Part shown: one piece after another, positions 13,709 to 22,986 of the stretch
Position numbering within the stretch: position 1 is the stretch's first letter
How the letters are laid out: each line of letters starts with the position of its first letter
Source: a virus
DNA length: 45,360 nt
Virus record (IMG/VR): IMGVR_UViG_3300034418_006661
Location: 1-45,360 of that record
Strand: one strand, 5' to 3'
Program-made: the position numbers and the translations under genes
Notes under the pieces: model-generated
What the model was told of the DNA's origin: nothing
Database searches by the model: none
What the model saw: the letters and a program-made list of their open reading frames with translations, nothing else

Positions 13709-16700
13709 CTAAACATCTATATCTGAAGCCGCAAGGTCAAAGCAGCTTGTCCCGTACTGTCCAATAAAACCTACATTACTTTCGTCCGCAGAATTACCAA
13801 ATTGATTCAAAAAGTTTGCAAGAACAGGTTGGCCGACGGTGATAAAAGTGTCAGATATTGGACCAGTTAGGTAAAAATTATCACTCATTATTAGACTAAA
13901 AATCAACGATTTTGCGCTCGCCCTTATAACAAACTTAACCACATCTTCGTGAGATACCTCAAGGTCTAGGATGTGCTGTACTATGTGTCTGGGTGGTCTC
14001 GGCAGGGTTTGAGCTGTATATATCAACTCATAAGCTTTTGTAAATGCCTCACTTCCTATATCATCTGGATCGCCTGGGTATACGCTTGAGTAGTATGACA
14101 GGATTCTTGACAAGAAGTATGATAGTTGGCCGTAAAATCTATTATTATAAACTAATTGTGGATCAGCATAAGGCAAGTTCTCAAAATCAGCATATATACC
14201 AGGAAGAGACCCATTAACCGACAGCCTTTGAAGCCTAGTAACTAGGCAACCAACGTTAACTTGAGGTAAAGGACAATCTTCTTGCGGAAAAAGAGGTTCT
14301 ACAATGTTTGACGTAAGCGTGTTATAAATTTCATCTGGGCTCAAGTCAAACGCAGTTTCTTGCCAAATACCTAAAAATGCAAGCAAATCAGGGTTTGCTA
14401 TTGTTCCGTCACTATCAAAGTCAAAATTACTCAAGTAACTTGAAAAAATTTCTGTCTCTGAATTTGTTTCAAAACTTCCGTACAAATAACCAATCACAGA
14501 AATGAGGTCGAATCCTGTTAATCCGTACCTCTGTACGTACTCTTGAATACTTTGTATCGGACCATCTGGACAGCAAGCAGGGTCAGGTCCAACATTACCA
14601 AGGTCTGTACACACCTCACAGTCTCCAGCAAAAATACAAGAACCATCGTCATCGGTAGCACCAGTGTCGTAGTTACAGGCGGCAGGGTCGGTACAACCAA
14701 ATATTTCTGCCTCATCACAGATCCCATCGCCATCCGAATCGTTCAAACAGTTCCCGTCACAGTCGTAGTAATCAAAACCGTAAAGGTCAACAGGGTACTC
14801 ACATTCAGACTGGAAACTAATGGTTGCTGTCTCGTCAAAATTGCAGGCTAATGGGTCCATGCAACCAGAGCACGAATTAAATTCACACGAACCATCATTC
14901 TCCGTCGCCTCTGGATCATAGTTGCAGGCGTTGCTGTTCGTACAGCCATATACTTCATTGTCGTTGCACACGCCGTCGCCATCGTCGTCGTATACAACCA
15001 CCCCTCCGTTGCCATCACACGCCTCACAGTTGCCATCAGCGAAGACACATCCAACATCTGTAACCTGGTACACAAACAAACCAGACTCTGGGTCAATAAA
15101 AGGCCCTTCGTAGTTACACGCACCAGGAGTGTTACAAGCTTGTATAGCTATGAAACAGCTTCCATTATCAACATTAGCACCTGGGTTGTAGTTGTCAGCA
15201 TTTTCGTATGTGCAGCCTTCAACTGTGAGTTCATCACAGATGCCATCTTCATTAGTATCATTGATGCATTTCCCATCACAGTCGTAATACAGATCAGGGT
15301 AAGTACATGACCCATCGTCATCGGTTGCGTCAGGGTTGTAGTTGCAGGCTGTTTCATCTGTACAGCCTGGCACCTCAAACTCATCGCAAACCCCATCACC
15401 ATCGGTATCGTTGAGGCAGTTGCCGTCGCAGTCATAGTACGTCTCAGCATACGTGCAGGATCCGTCATCGACATTGGCTTGCTCGTCATAGTTACAAGCT
15501 ATTGGGTCTGTGCAGCCATAGAATTGACAACTTCCGTTATCAATCGTAGCTTCTGGATCGTAGTTAAAAGCCGTTTCGTCTGTGCAGCCAGCGCAGGTCA
15601 GATACTCACAGCTGCCATCATTTTGATCAGCATCTGGATCAAAGTTGCATGCGCCTTCATTCGTACAACCACCATACAAACAAGTGCCGTCGTCGTCTGT
15701 GGCTTCTGGGTTGTAGTTGACGGCGTTTTGGTCTGTACAGCCTCCCAGTTCCAACTCATCACAAATGCCGTCGCCGTCTGTATCTGTGAGGCAATTGCCG
15801 TCGCAGTCGTAAAACATAGCAGCGTATGAACATGTACCGTCATCTACGTTTGCTTCATCATCAAAATTGCAAGCCTCAGGGTCCGTGCAACCTGGAAAGA
15901 AAACCACATCAGAGTCATCCTGCTCAATAAATATATTAGATGCAATGTTTGACGCAGGTCTTATTGTAAGGAGATACTCCTCGTTTAATGGATCGTATCC
16001 AGAGACAATTCTAAGCGAGTCTGTTCCTTCTGCCCTTCTAAGCTCCTCTCTAATACGAGAGAGCATACCGTAGTTTGTGACATCTGTGATGCCTGACTCG
16101 GTAAACCTCAGCACCCTGCCAGATGAAGCATGAACAAAGTAAATGGACTCCTCAGCCTGAACAACAGACTCTGGGTGACCATCGGTACCAACAGCTCCAG
16201 CGTAGAACCTTGCCTTACCGAGCACATCAGTAGCCGATACAGCAAGCGAAGCTCCGTCAGTTTGCTCTATGATGTTCCTGTTCATTGGCACAACAGAAAC
16301 CTTATCATCCTGAAAAACGACTATGCTGTCACCCCTGTTTAGTATGTAGTTTATGTACCCATACTTCTCAGGTAGGTCCTTGAAGTTCAGCGTAGAGCCA
16401 TTGAATGACCCGTAGTAGTTCCTCTTTGACAGCGGGTTCGTTGGGAGCGAGTACGTAATCGATGCCATCCTTCTGGACTCTGTGGCATCTTTGAATACCG
16501 TGTGAACCCTGCCCAGACCAACAGCGTCACCCCTAAGCATGTCCGTAGATGTCATAGACTCAAGGAGGTAGCTCTTAAAGTTTGACTTAGACAGGTTTAC
16601 ACCAGCGTCATCCTCAGTGTTCACAATGATATCTGTGAATGACCCATTGTCGATATCCCTGAAGTTAACAGCCACGGGCCTCCAGTACACATCTCCATCA

Positions 16701-19700
16701 TCTATTGTCTGAACGCCATTGTGCAGGAGAAGCGGGTTTGGATCACCTCCTTGTTCTGTTATAGCAAAAGCAGACAGAACGTCAAACGTACTTCCAATCT
16801 CGTAGTAAAATCTTTTTGACCCATCAGTATTTCTAGATGGCTTGTACAGCTCTACGATGCAGTTGTTCGCCCACAGGTGTCCTCCGTTTTTTACTGACAC
16901 GTAATCAAAACCTGAGTAGTTAAAGTTGTTCCTAAGAACAACAAAGTCACCCTTTAGCCATTGATCTGGATTTGAATCAGCCTCATAAAGAGGGTTCTGA
17001 TCATCACCAAGATTGACCATATCTATGACCTCAAAGTCATAGTTAAACGGATAGGTTAGTTCGCCGCTGCTATTCTGATACGACACTATCCTTAACCTGT
17101 CTCCCTTCTCGTACTTGTACATGTTGAGCCCGCCCTCTGGAGTTCTTGCCCCAAAAGAACTGACATACGACACGTTGCTACCCTGAAGGTAGTTTAATGA
17201 CACGTATATGTTTCTCTCGTTGTCCTCTTCAGCCTCACCAGCTTTTACGTAAGCCCCACCAGCTGAGTACTGAATAAAACGATCAACAGTAACCGACTTA
17301 CTGTGAACAACCTTCCAGTGAGTAGCCCAAGAAGGCGGCATGCTAGTCATGGTGATACGCATGCTAATCTTACCCTTACCTCCATCCTGTCTCTCTTGAT
17401 CAGAGTAACCTGGTGCGTACACAGACCCAATAGGGTTCACAAACCCATGCCTTCCATACCTGTCAAAGTACACAACCCCAAAGTCATGCTTAGATGAGGA
17501 CTTAAACGACTTGTATGACTCGCCATACAATGATGATATAAAACTTGACGTAAGGACTTCAATGTCTGGGTGTAACAGCCCTTGGTTGTAGTCGTTAACA
17601 CTATAGTAGACGAGTGAGTTATCGTTCGCTTGAGCAGCCGCTTGAGTAATAACCGATGGGCCTTTCATGGCTGGGGCAAAAGACAGTTGATTCTCAGGGC
17701 CTCCACCAGGCCCATCAATCAAAAGAAAGTGACTCTCAGCAATGTTGTAGCCAACCATAGACGGCTTGCCACTAAAGAAAGTACCTCCAATAAAATACTT
17801 GTATGTTGGATCTGTATTCCCAGCCGCTAAGTAATATGACGCGCTGTCGTTCTCCTCTACAAAACCTATGTACATAGGAACGGTCCCGCACTTGCTTATC
17901 TCCGCAACATTAAACTCGTCAGTGCCGTTGTACCCACCCGCACCAGCCTCACCGTCGTATATAAAAAACGAGTCAGAAGCTATCTCGGTTCCGCCCTGCT
18001 GAAGACCTATTTGCCCAAACTGATACTTGAAGTTTGTGTAGTAGTCACCAGCTGTTGGAAAGGCACCTTGAGCTGCGACTGTAGTGAGCTCATCCTCATC
18101 GAAAGTGTAATCTCCTATATCCCAAAAGTTCTCAGCCGACGAGTCAACGACAGAATTCGTTCTATAGGTTGTCCAATCGGCATTGTTATTCCCAGTCCAG
18201 AAGTTAGATGTAAGGACAACCCATGGAGCAAACATGCTTGGCCTCCTTATACATGTAGCGATGTCAAGGTCGTATAGCCTATCGAGCTTTAACTTTACTT
18301 CTTTGATAGGACTATTCGATGTCAATCCTCCTTCAACAAGGGTAAACTTAGCCTTAGCCTTGTTAAGGATGTAGTACCCTATGGGAGGAACACCCCATGA
18401 ACCACTTCCATCCGCTTGATCGTACGCATCTGGATGCCCTATAGAACTTATTAGAAACGTCCTGTAGTCTGGAGCTGGTGATTGAGCGTACACGGTAGAC
18501 CCCTCATCTTGACCAGCCTGTAACCCAATATTTGGATAGCCAGCCTGAAGAGTGTCAAAGTCATTTAGCCCAAGATCGTATGAGTGCGTGTAGGTGTTTG
18601 ATACCTGTATGTTCTCCGCAAATACATTACCTGGTATATTGTCAGCGGTCCATGTTCCAACAAGCAAATTTTTAACAATGTTAGCAAGGTATGTGCTAGC
18701 CCCTAGGTTGTATAGCGGACCACCAGTGTACTTAAACGACACAGAGAAAGACAGTATACCTCCCTTTATTATTATTGGGTTCAAGTAACCGCTTCCAATT
18801 TTTGGGTTTATAAACTGTTGCTGCTGACCTGCTTCATTATAAAATGCTGTATAGACTAGCTGCTCGTTGTTTAAGCCATAAACATTAGATGACCCCCATA
18901 TACTTGTGGCCTGTTTCCTGTTTGTGTCCCAGTTGTCTTCATCGTAGAAGGAGAAGTCTGTGTACGGATCTGAGTCATTGATGTAGTTATCAACAGTCAA
19001 GTTGTAATTTGTTGGCGCAACCCTACTCCATTTACCGACATGAAAATTTCTGTCTGGAGAAACAGACATATTAAACGTAACTGTCGAGTCATTATCTAAG
19101 AAGTCTATCTCTGAAAAGTCAAGTATAAAACCAGCGGACAACGGGCTTGGTGAACTAGAGCCATCGCCACCGTTATTTGGCGACATGTTTGAGACAACCT
19201 TAACCTGCTTTAGTATTGGCTGATTAACGTCATCTGTGATTGGGTCTATTTTTGCTGTCGCCTTTACATTGTCAAATCCCTCAACGTAGTTACCATATAT
19301 GAGTCTGTTTTCTTCAACGGTCTGTGCCTGTGCTTTCTTCGGGACAGCATCGTACGTCTTGTTAACCTCCTCTTTGCTGATACCAGTAAGTATCTTGTCG
19401 TTATAGAAGCTGTAAATCTTAGGTCCGTTCTGCCAGTTTATTGAGTCTTCGTTTCTTTTAACCTCATCAATCAGAAGGAACGACGAGTTTTCTCCCTCAC
19501 GAACAAGTATCTTAATGTACTCTACCTCCCTGTTTAGACCACCAGATGATGATGGTATCGTGATCTTACACACGTTGTTTTGTGTGTAGTCAACTATTGT
19601 GCTTGCGCCCTGACTAATTGTTACTGGTGGGACGAATATCTTTGAGTAAGGAGATATAGCGGACTCGTTTCCGTCCTTGTAAACAAACTGATAAGCAAAC

Positions 19701-20533
19701 TGAAGCCCAGCCGTGCTTTTGAAGTTACTTCCAGTGTAGTCTACGTCGTTCTCAAAAAACACAGTTTCTATTGGCTTCAAGGGAACCGTAGTACATGAAC
19801 TTATGAGTACCCTTCTCTCTGGATCAGAGTAGTTTAATATCTGATTATACAAGCCTTCATTAAAGTCAGAAGAAAACGTATTATTTTCTACTTCGTTATA
19901 AGCCAACACCGCCTGATTAGCTTCATTGTTGCCGAATGCTTGAAGTATAGACTGGTCATTCAACCATGTTCTATAGTTGTTTAGGAAGTTTCTATACGCG
20001 TTTATCTTCCTTGGCTCATTACTGTTATCCGTGAAGTAGATGATAGCATCAGTGCTAAACTCATCATTATCCTCAGCGTACTTGTCTAACGTAGGTCTGT
20101 TGATATGGACAACGTCAGCCTTCACAAAGTCATTCTGCCCAAACTTAAGGTTGTTACCCTTGTATATCAGCCTGATTGTATTTGGTTGTCCATGAGGAAG
20201 CTTTCCGTACAGGTCGTAGGCGTATACGCTGTGTTCTGCAATACAGCTAGACCAAAGAAAGAAGTACACAATCTTTGTCTTGTCATCAACGACACTGCCA
20301 ATAACCTTTGTGGTGCATTCTTTATTGATAGCATCCCATGGAAACCTGTAGTTAGCGCGTTGGTTGCCCTTGACGTTTCTTAGCACACCAGCATCACCAG
20401 ATGCGTCTCCGCCCTCACCAGTAAACTCACTCTCAGTGATCATCACATTGAGAGCATCGACCATTGAATTCTTCTTGGTCAGCTTGAGGTCAAGAGACGA
20501 GTCAAGCTTCTGTGGTGTAATCTTGTCGATCAT
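13709..20533 (-). CDS. Tail muzzle/stabilisation-like protein with C-terminal GCTD cysteine-repeat array, 2,274 aa
   Basis: The first ~1,530 residues look like a crAss-like tail muzzle or tail-tubular-B-type protein. They start DKITPQKLDSSLDLKLTKKN with MVDALNV, and end with a conserved block: VVFQDDKVSVVPMNRNII, FYAGAVGTDGHPESVV, SIYFVHASSGRVLRF and SGYDPLNEEYLLTI. Residues 1548-1968 then carry ten GC[TM]xxxACNY-DDGSC modules mixed with five thrombospondin-3-like DCDGNCLNDTDGDGICDE modules. These are rich in paired Cys and Asp, so probably calcium-bound and disulphide-stabilised outside a cell. A unique ~300-residue tail follows, with a dockerin-like FDFDSDGTIANPDLLAFLG. The array type is usual in secreted Flavobacteria proteins and unusual in a phage tail. 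The start overlaps the upstream stop as TAATG. The muzzle assignment is inferred; the repeats are directly seen. Confidence 0.75.
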   Translation of the reverse strand: MIDKITPQKLDSSLDLKLTKKNSMVDALNVMITESEFTGEGGDASGDAGVLRNVKGNQRANYRFPWDAINKECTTKVIGSVVDDKTKIVYFFLWSSCIAEHSVYAYDLYGKLPHGQPNTIRLIYKGNNLKFGQNDFVKADVVHINRPTLDKYAEDNDEFSTDAIIYFTDNSNEPRKINAYRNFLNNYRTWLNDQSILQAFGNNEANQAVLAYNEVENNTFSSDFNEGLYNQILNYSDPERRVLISSCTTVPLKPIETVFFENDVDYTGSNFKSTAGLQFAYQFVYKDGNESAISPYSKIFVPPVTISQGASTIVDYTQNNVCKITIPSSSGGLNREVEYIKILVREGENSSFLLIDEVKRNEDSINWQNGPKIYSFYNDKILTGISKEEVNKTYDAVPKKAQAQTVEENRLIYGNYVEGFDNVKATAKIDPITDDVNQPILKQVKVVSNMSPNNGGDGSSSPSPLSAGFILDFSEIDFLDNDSTVTFNMSVSPDRNFHVGKWSRVAPTNYNLTVDNYINDSDPYTDFSFYDEDNWDTNRKQATSIWGSSNVYGLNNEQLVYTAFYNEAGQQQQFINPKIGSGYLNPIIIKGGILSFSVSFKYTGGPLYNLGASTYLANIVKNLLVGTWTADNIPGNVFAENIQVSNTYTHSYDLGLNDFDTLQAGYPNIGLQAGQDEGSTVYAQSPAPDYRTFLISSIGHPDAYDQADGSGSWGVPPIGYYILNKAKAKFTLVEGGLTSNSPIKEVKLKLDRLYDLDIATCIRRPSMFAPWVVLTSNFWTGNNNADWTTYRTNSVVDSSAENFWDIGDYTFDEDELTTVAAQGAFPTAGDYYTNFKYQFGQIGLQQGGTEIASDSFFIYDGEAGAGGYNGTDEFNVAEISKCGTVPMYIGFVEENDSASYYLAAGNTDPTYKYFIGGTFFSGKPSMVGYNIAESHFLLIDGPGGGPENQLSFAPAMKGPSVITQAAAQANDNSLVYYSVNDYNQGLLHPDIEVLTSSFISSLYGESYKSFKSSSKHDFGVVYFDRYGRHGFVNPIGSVYAPGYSDQERQDGGKGKISMRITMTSMPPSWATHWKVVHSKSVTVDRFIQYSAGGAYVKAGEAEEDNERNIYVSLNYLQGSNVSYVSSFGARTPEGGLNMYKYEKGDRLRIVSYQNSSGELTYPFNYDFEVIDMVNLGDDQNPLYEADSNPDQWLKGDFVVLRNNFNYSGFDYVSVKNGGHLWANNCIVELYKPSRNTDGSKRFYYEIGSTFDVLSAFAITEQGGDPNPLLLHNGVQTIDDGDVYWRPVAVNFRDIDNGSFTDIIVNTEDDAGVNLSKSNFKSYLLESMTSTDMLRGDAVGLGRVHTVFKDATESRRMASITYSLPTNPLSKRNYYGSFNGSTLNFKDLPEKYGYINYILNRGDSIVVFQDDKVSVVPMNRNIIEQTDGASLAVSATDVLGKARFYAGAVGTDGHPESVVQAEESIYFVHASSGRVLRFTESGITDVTNYGMLSRIREELRRAEGTDSLRIVSGYDPLNEEYLLTIRPASNIASNIFIEQDDSDVVFFPGCTDPEACNFDDEANVDDGTCSYAAMFYDCDGNCLTDTDGDGICDELELGGCTDQNAVNYNPEATDDDGTCLYGGCTNEGACNFDPDADQNDGSCEYLTCAGCTDETAFNYDPEATIDNGSCQFYGCTDPIACNYDEQANVDDGSCTYAETYYDCDGNCLNDTDGDGVCDEFEVPGCTDETACNYNPDATDDDGSCTYPDLYYDCDGKCINDTNEDGICDELTVEGCTYENADNYNPGANVDNGSCFIAIQACNTPGACNYEGPFIDPESGLFVYQVTDVGCVFADGNCEACDGNGGVVVYDDDGDGVCNDNEVYGCTNSNACNYDPEATENDGSCEFNSCSGCMDPLACNFDETATISFQSECEYPVDLYGFDYYDCDGNCLNDSDGDGICDEAEIFGCTDPAACNYDTGATDDDGSCIFAGDCEVCTDLGNVGPDPACCPDGPIQSIQEYVQRYGLTGFDLISVIGYLYGSFETNSETEIFSSYLSNFDFDSDGTIANPDLLAFLGIWQETAFDLSPDEIYNTLTSNIVEPLFPQEDCPLPQVNVGCLVTRLQRLSVNGSLPGIYADFENLPYADPQLVYNNRFYGQLSYFLSRILSYYSSVYPGDPDDIGSEAFTKAYELIYTAQTLPRPPRHIVQHILDLEVSHEDVVKFVIRASAKSLIFSLIMSDNFYLTGPISDTFITVGQPVLANFLNQFGNSADESNVGFIGQYGTSCFDLAASDIDV
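14630..15892 (-). repeat. GCTD/TSP3-like cysteine-rich module array in tail gene
   Basis: Ten units start with GCT or GCM and read roughly GCTDxxACNYxxxATxDDGSC at 22-27 residues each. Five are followed by a ~20-residue YYDCDGNCxxDTDGDGxCDE spacer that resembles a thrombospondin type 3 calcium loop (one copy is degenerate, CDGNGGVVVYDDDGDGVC). One further degenerate unit reads ACNTPGACNYEG. The copies differ at many codons, so this is an old or diversified protein repeat, not a fresh DNA duplication. Confidence 0.9.
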
Positions 20534-21366
20534 TAGTACTTAGGTGCCAGCTTAAAGTTCTTTCTAATTGTCTTCAGAGCCTCATCCTTCGAGAACGTGC
20601 TCAACCTAGCGTTTGCCTTTCTTCTCTCGTTGTACCACTCAGAGCGGGCGCGTCCCTTCTCATTGGCTGGGACACTGGACTTACGCTCAACAAGCTTCCA
20701 GTAGATGTATGCCCTGAGAGCCTCCTCAGCGTAAACGTGTACGCTTGGGTCAGAAGACCTAGCCTCATCAGCTACGTACTCTAGTACAACTTCACTGGTG
20801 CTAGAACGAGTGGATATCTCTATCCTGTTCTGGTCCAGGTTTATTCTGTATTCTCCCCTGTTCCTTGCACCACCGAGACCGTAGATGCTACCTATGCCTC
20901 CGTTGTAGAGGTAGTTCTCAAACACAAAGTCGTAGTAGTCATCAGCATTAGACATGTCTGGGTCAGTGGGTGTCTTGCTATCCGTTCTGTCGTACACCTC
21001 ATTCTGCTCCTTGTACAGTACGTCTCCAGCCGTGTCGTTGATGGTCTTGTTGCCGCTACTATCCAGGCTGTACTCCTGAGACTGGTTGATGTTCTTGTTG
21101 TGGATGAAACCATACAGCAGTCCGTCAGAACCTACGACACCTATCTTGTTCAGGTCAACGAAGTCCTCAGGCAGGGTGACAGTGTTGTTGCTCTCGATAG
21201 GGAGCTTGATAGACCTGACCTTCTTGCCGATGTCAAACCCTATCTCTCTTATGCCCCTGAGCGCAAAGTTTCTCAGGGCAACATCAGACACGTTGGATAC
21301 GTAGTCGTCGCCATCAAGTGTTATCTTAAAGTCAGCTATAATCTGACTGAGTGGTACTGTATTCAT
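20533..21366 (-). CDS. Head-tail adaptor / tail-tubular-A-like protein, 277 aa
   Basis: The protein begins with a helical LSQIIADFKITLDGDDYV followed by ALRNFALRGIREIGFDIG, then a beta strand pair TVTLPEDFVDLNKIGVVGSDG. It ends in a helical EEALRAYIYWKLVERKSS with PANEKGRARSEWYNERRKA. A helical N-terminus with a LPxDFVxLxKI strand and an ALRAYIYWKL...R..WYNERR helix is what I expect from adaptor or ring proteins at the podovirus head-tail junction. Its neighbours fit: the upstream 244-residue protein (ATGA overlap) and the muzzle downstream (TAATG overlap). No catalytic motif is seen. An alternative is another ring or gatekeeper protein; the structural assignment is more certain than the exact position. 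Confidence 0.6.
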   Translation of the reverse strand: MNTVPLSQIIADFKITLDGDDYVSNVSDVALRNFALRGIREIGFDIGKKVRSIKLPIESNNTVTLPEDFVDLNKIGVVGSDGLLYGFIHNKNINQSQEYSLDSSGNKTINDTAGDVLYKEQNEVYDRTDSKTPTDPDMSNADDYYDFVFENYLYNGGIGSIYGLGGARNRGEYRINLDQNRIEISTRSSTSEVVLEYVADEARSSDPSVHVYAEEALRAYIYWKLVERKSSVPANEKGRARSEWYNERRKANARLSTFSKDEALKTIRKNFKLAPKY

Positions 21367-22097
21367 TGTTCAGCAGATTTTTGTTGTCCGAAGGACTGGA
21401 CATCTCTATCCCTAAGTCTCACGCCGATCATCTCGCATATCTCAGCGACCAGCTCTGGGGCGTACTGAGGAGGTAGCATGAAGTTTCTAATATTCCCATC
21501 ATCAGGAAGTTCTATCCCACCAGCGCTTGTCACAGCGTAGTACGGAGCAAGGTCTGAGTATGCCTCAGTCCCATCTTGCAAGACGCTGCCAGGTTTCCTG
21601 AAGTACTTGATGGTAATCTGATCATCAGTTACTGGGCGAATTTTGATGCTGTTTGAGTCTATGAATGCTACCTTGTAGTTCTCTGTCGGAGATGACAGGT
21701 TGCTCTTTATGATGTGAGAGAATAGCTCAGGGCTGTAGACTATCTCAATGTCATAATCAACCAAATCCTCCTCATCAATAGTGCTGTTACTGATTGATAT
21801 CAGCTTAACCATATTGACTGGCTTAGGGTACGTTCCGTCTGTGCCAGTAAAATTGATATCCTGTATAAAGTTGGAGAGATCCTCCTGCTTTCTCCTAACA
21901 TAGGAGTATGTGTTTACGTTATCCAGATTCTGCCTGGTCAGCTTCCTTCCCTCAATGAACTCATCCATCAACTCATTGAAGATCTTGATCTGAGCAATGT
22001 TGGCTAAGCTATTGAAAGCCACTGGTGTTATGAAACCCTTCTGCTCTTTATTTACTATGTCCTTGACAGAGTTGTATACCTGAGTAATGCTTACCAT
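21363..22097 (-). CDS. crAss-type tail ring / head-completion protein, 244 aa
   Basis: The N-terminus, MVSITQVYNSVKDIVNKEQK then GFITPVAFNSLANIAQI and KIFNELM, matches a pattern I know from many Bacteroidota phage tail operons (a helix, NKEQxGFITPxxFN, then LANxAQ and F). The rest is mixed alpha/beta with IKYFRKPGSVLQDG, and ends FMLPPQYAPELVAEICEMIGVRLRD. No enzyme motif, signal peptide or membrane segment is visible. It is probably a structural ring or connector component acting with the next gene, which it overlaps by ATGA. A terminator and a TATATTTG box lie just upstream of its start, so this gene probably opens the tail transcription unit. Confidence 0.58.
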   Translation of the reverse strand: MVSITQVYNSVKDIVNKEQKGFITPVAFNSLANIAQIKIFNELMDEFIEGRKLTRQNLDNVNTYSYVRRKQEDLSNFIQDINFTGTDGTYPKPVNMVKLISISNSTIDEEDLVDYDIEIVYSPELFSHIIKSNLSSPTENYKVAFIDSNSIKIRPVTDDQITIKYFRKPGSVLQDGTEAYSDLAPYYAVTSAGGIELPDDGNIRNFMLPPQYAPELVAEICEMIGVRLRDRDVQSFGQQKSAEQ

Positions 22098-22105
22098 CGT
22101 AACGA

Positions 22106-22113
22106 CAAATATA
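22106..22113 (-). promoter_or_regulatory. Candidate TATATTTG (-7-like) promoter box before tail operon
   Basis: On the minus strand TATATTTG follows directly on the U-tract of the terminator at 22111-22142 and ends 8 nt before the ATG at 22097. It matches the Bacteroidota -7 consensus TAnnTTTG. I see no TTTG or TTG at -33, and the implied leader is only a few bases. Confidence 0.42.
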
Positions 22114-22142
22114 AAAAAGAAAGAGCCGCTGGTGGGCGGCTC
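22111..22142 (-). terminator. Intrinsic terminator after the 280-residue region gene
   Basis: The minus-strand RNA forms a perfect 7-bp GAGCCGC/GCGGCTC stem (22136-22142 with 22123-22129) with a 6-nt loop, followed by UUUCUUUUUUAU. It lies 28 nt past the stop of the upstream gene, which is a good position for ending that transcript. Confidence 0.85.
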
Positions 22143-22169
22143 AGTCTCATGTACTATACTGATATTCAG

Positions 22170-22982
22170 TTACGAAAGTTGCCTCTCAATATCCTCCAAG
22201 ACAGAGGCTCCTTTATCAGTTAAACAAAACCTTGTAAGAACATCAAGAGGTGACTGACCAACAGGTACCGACACGATCATGGAGTTGCTGTCAAACCAGA
22301 AGCATCCAGAGTCTGTCATCTTAATAATGTTGTACTCCTGAGCCTTGGTGAGAAGCGCACGTGTCTGTACAGTGGGGTTGTCGAAGGACTCAATGAAGTC
22401 GTTAGGCTTAGACTTAGCGATCCTCAAGAGATCGAACTTGATATCACTGGCACTTCTGTCTGTGTTGATATGGAAGAACATAGCGACAGGCAGCAGCTCA
22501 TCGATAGTCTTGTTCTTTACAAGGTTAACAGCATCGATCACCAAGAACTCATTGTCAAGCTTCTCTTCAGTCTGCTTTCTCACATCCTCCCTTGAGAACA
22601 GATTGCCACCGTTAGCAATGTTATATGGATGTGCATCAAGGAATTTCTTGAGGTTTGGCTTATCCGAAGGAACAAACAACCGACCCTCATAGAACACGAT
22701 AGGCCCTCTCTTTGCGTACTGGCTCTGCTCGTCTACGTATATACTTTGCTCGTTGGGGCAGTAACGGATAGCCCTTACCTCATCCTTCTCTTTGTCATAA
22801 ACAGTAAGGTCCGTCTGAGCAAGCATGTACGCTATACCTCCGCCGCTACGTATAAGGTATGTTGCGGCTACTGGTCCTGTCGGCTCCTCATAGTTGTACT
22901 TAAGGGCTTTCTTGTCGGCTACTGCCTTGGTGGCTGCTGCTGATGCTGCCGTTCTGGTAGAAGTGGTTTTCTTCTGTTGCAT
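22170..22982 (-). CDS. Conserved crAss-type structural protein, 270 aa
   Basis: I choose the ATG at 22982 (MQQKKTTSTRTAASAAATK), 4 nt past the upstream stop. An in-frame ATG at 23012 would add ten residues (MNFIILIHNT) lying inside the neighbouring gene. After an Ala/Lys-rich N-terminus come AATYLIRSGGGIAYMLAQTD, EVRAIRYCPNEQSIYVDEQ, PIVFYEGRLFVPSDKPNLKK and FLDAHPYNIANGG, then helical segments. I recognise the VRAIRYCPNE..IYVDEQ and KPNL.KFLD.HP pattern as a conserved protein of crAss-like and related Bacteroidota phages, without a secure function. A virion role is inferred from its place between the capsid and tail genes. A strong terminator follows. Confidence 0.6.
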   Translation of the reverse strand: MQQKKTTSTRTAASAAATKAVADKKALKYNYEEPTGPVAATYLIRSGGGIAYMLAQTDLTVYDKEKDEVRAIRYCPNEQSIYVDEQSQYAKRGPIVFYEGRLFVPSDKPNLKKFLDAHPYNIANGGNLFSREDVRKQTEEKLDNEFLVIDAVNLVKNKTIDELLPVAMFFHINTDRSASDIKFDLLRIAKSKPNDFIESFDNPTVQTRALLTKAQEYNIIKMTDSGCFWFDSNSMIVSVPVGQSPLDVLTRFCLTDKGASVLEDIERQLS

Positions 22983-22986
22983 TGTG

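Noticed and set aside
14543-15829. Plus- and minus-strand open frames within the GCTD array (repetitive Thr/Val frames)
   Set aside because: Out-of-frame readings of repeat codons without starts in good context; the main frame explains the region.
14630-15892. CRISPR-like periodic DNA
   Set aside because: The period is not constant and copies vary by codon; it encodes a protein repeat in an open frame. No spacers or cas genes.
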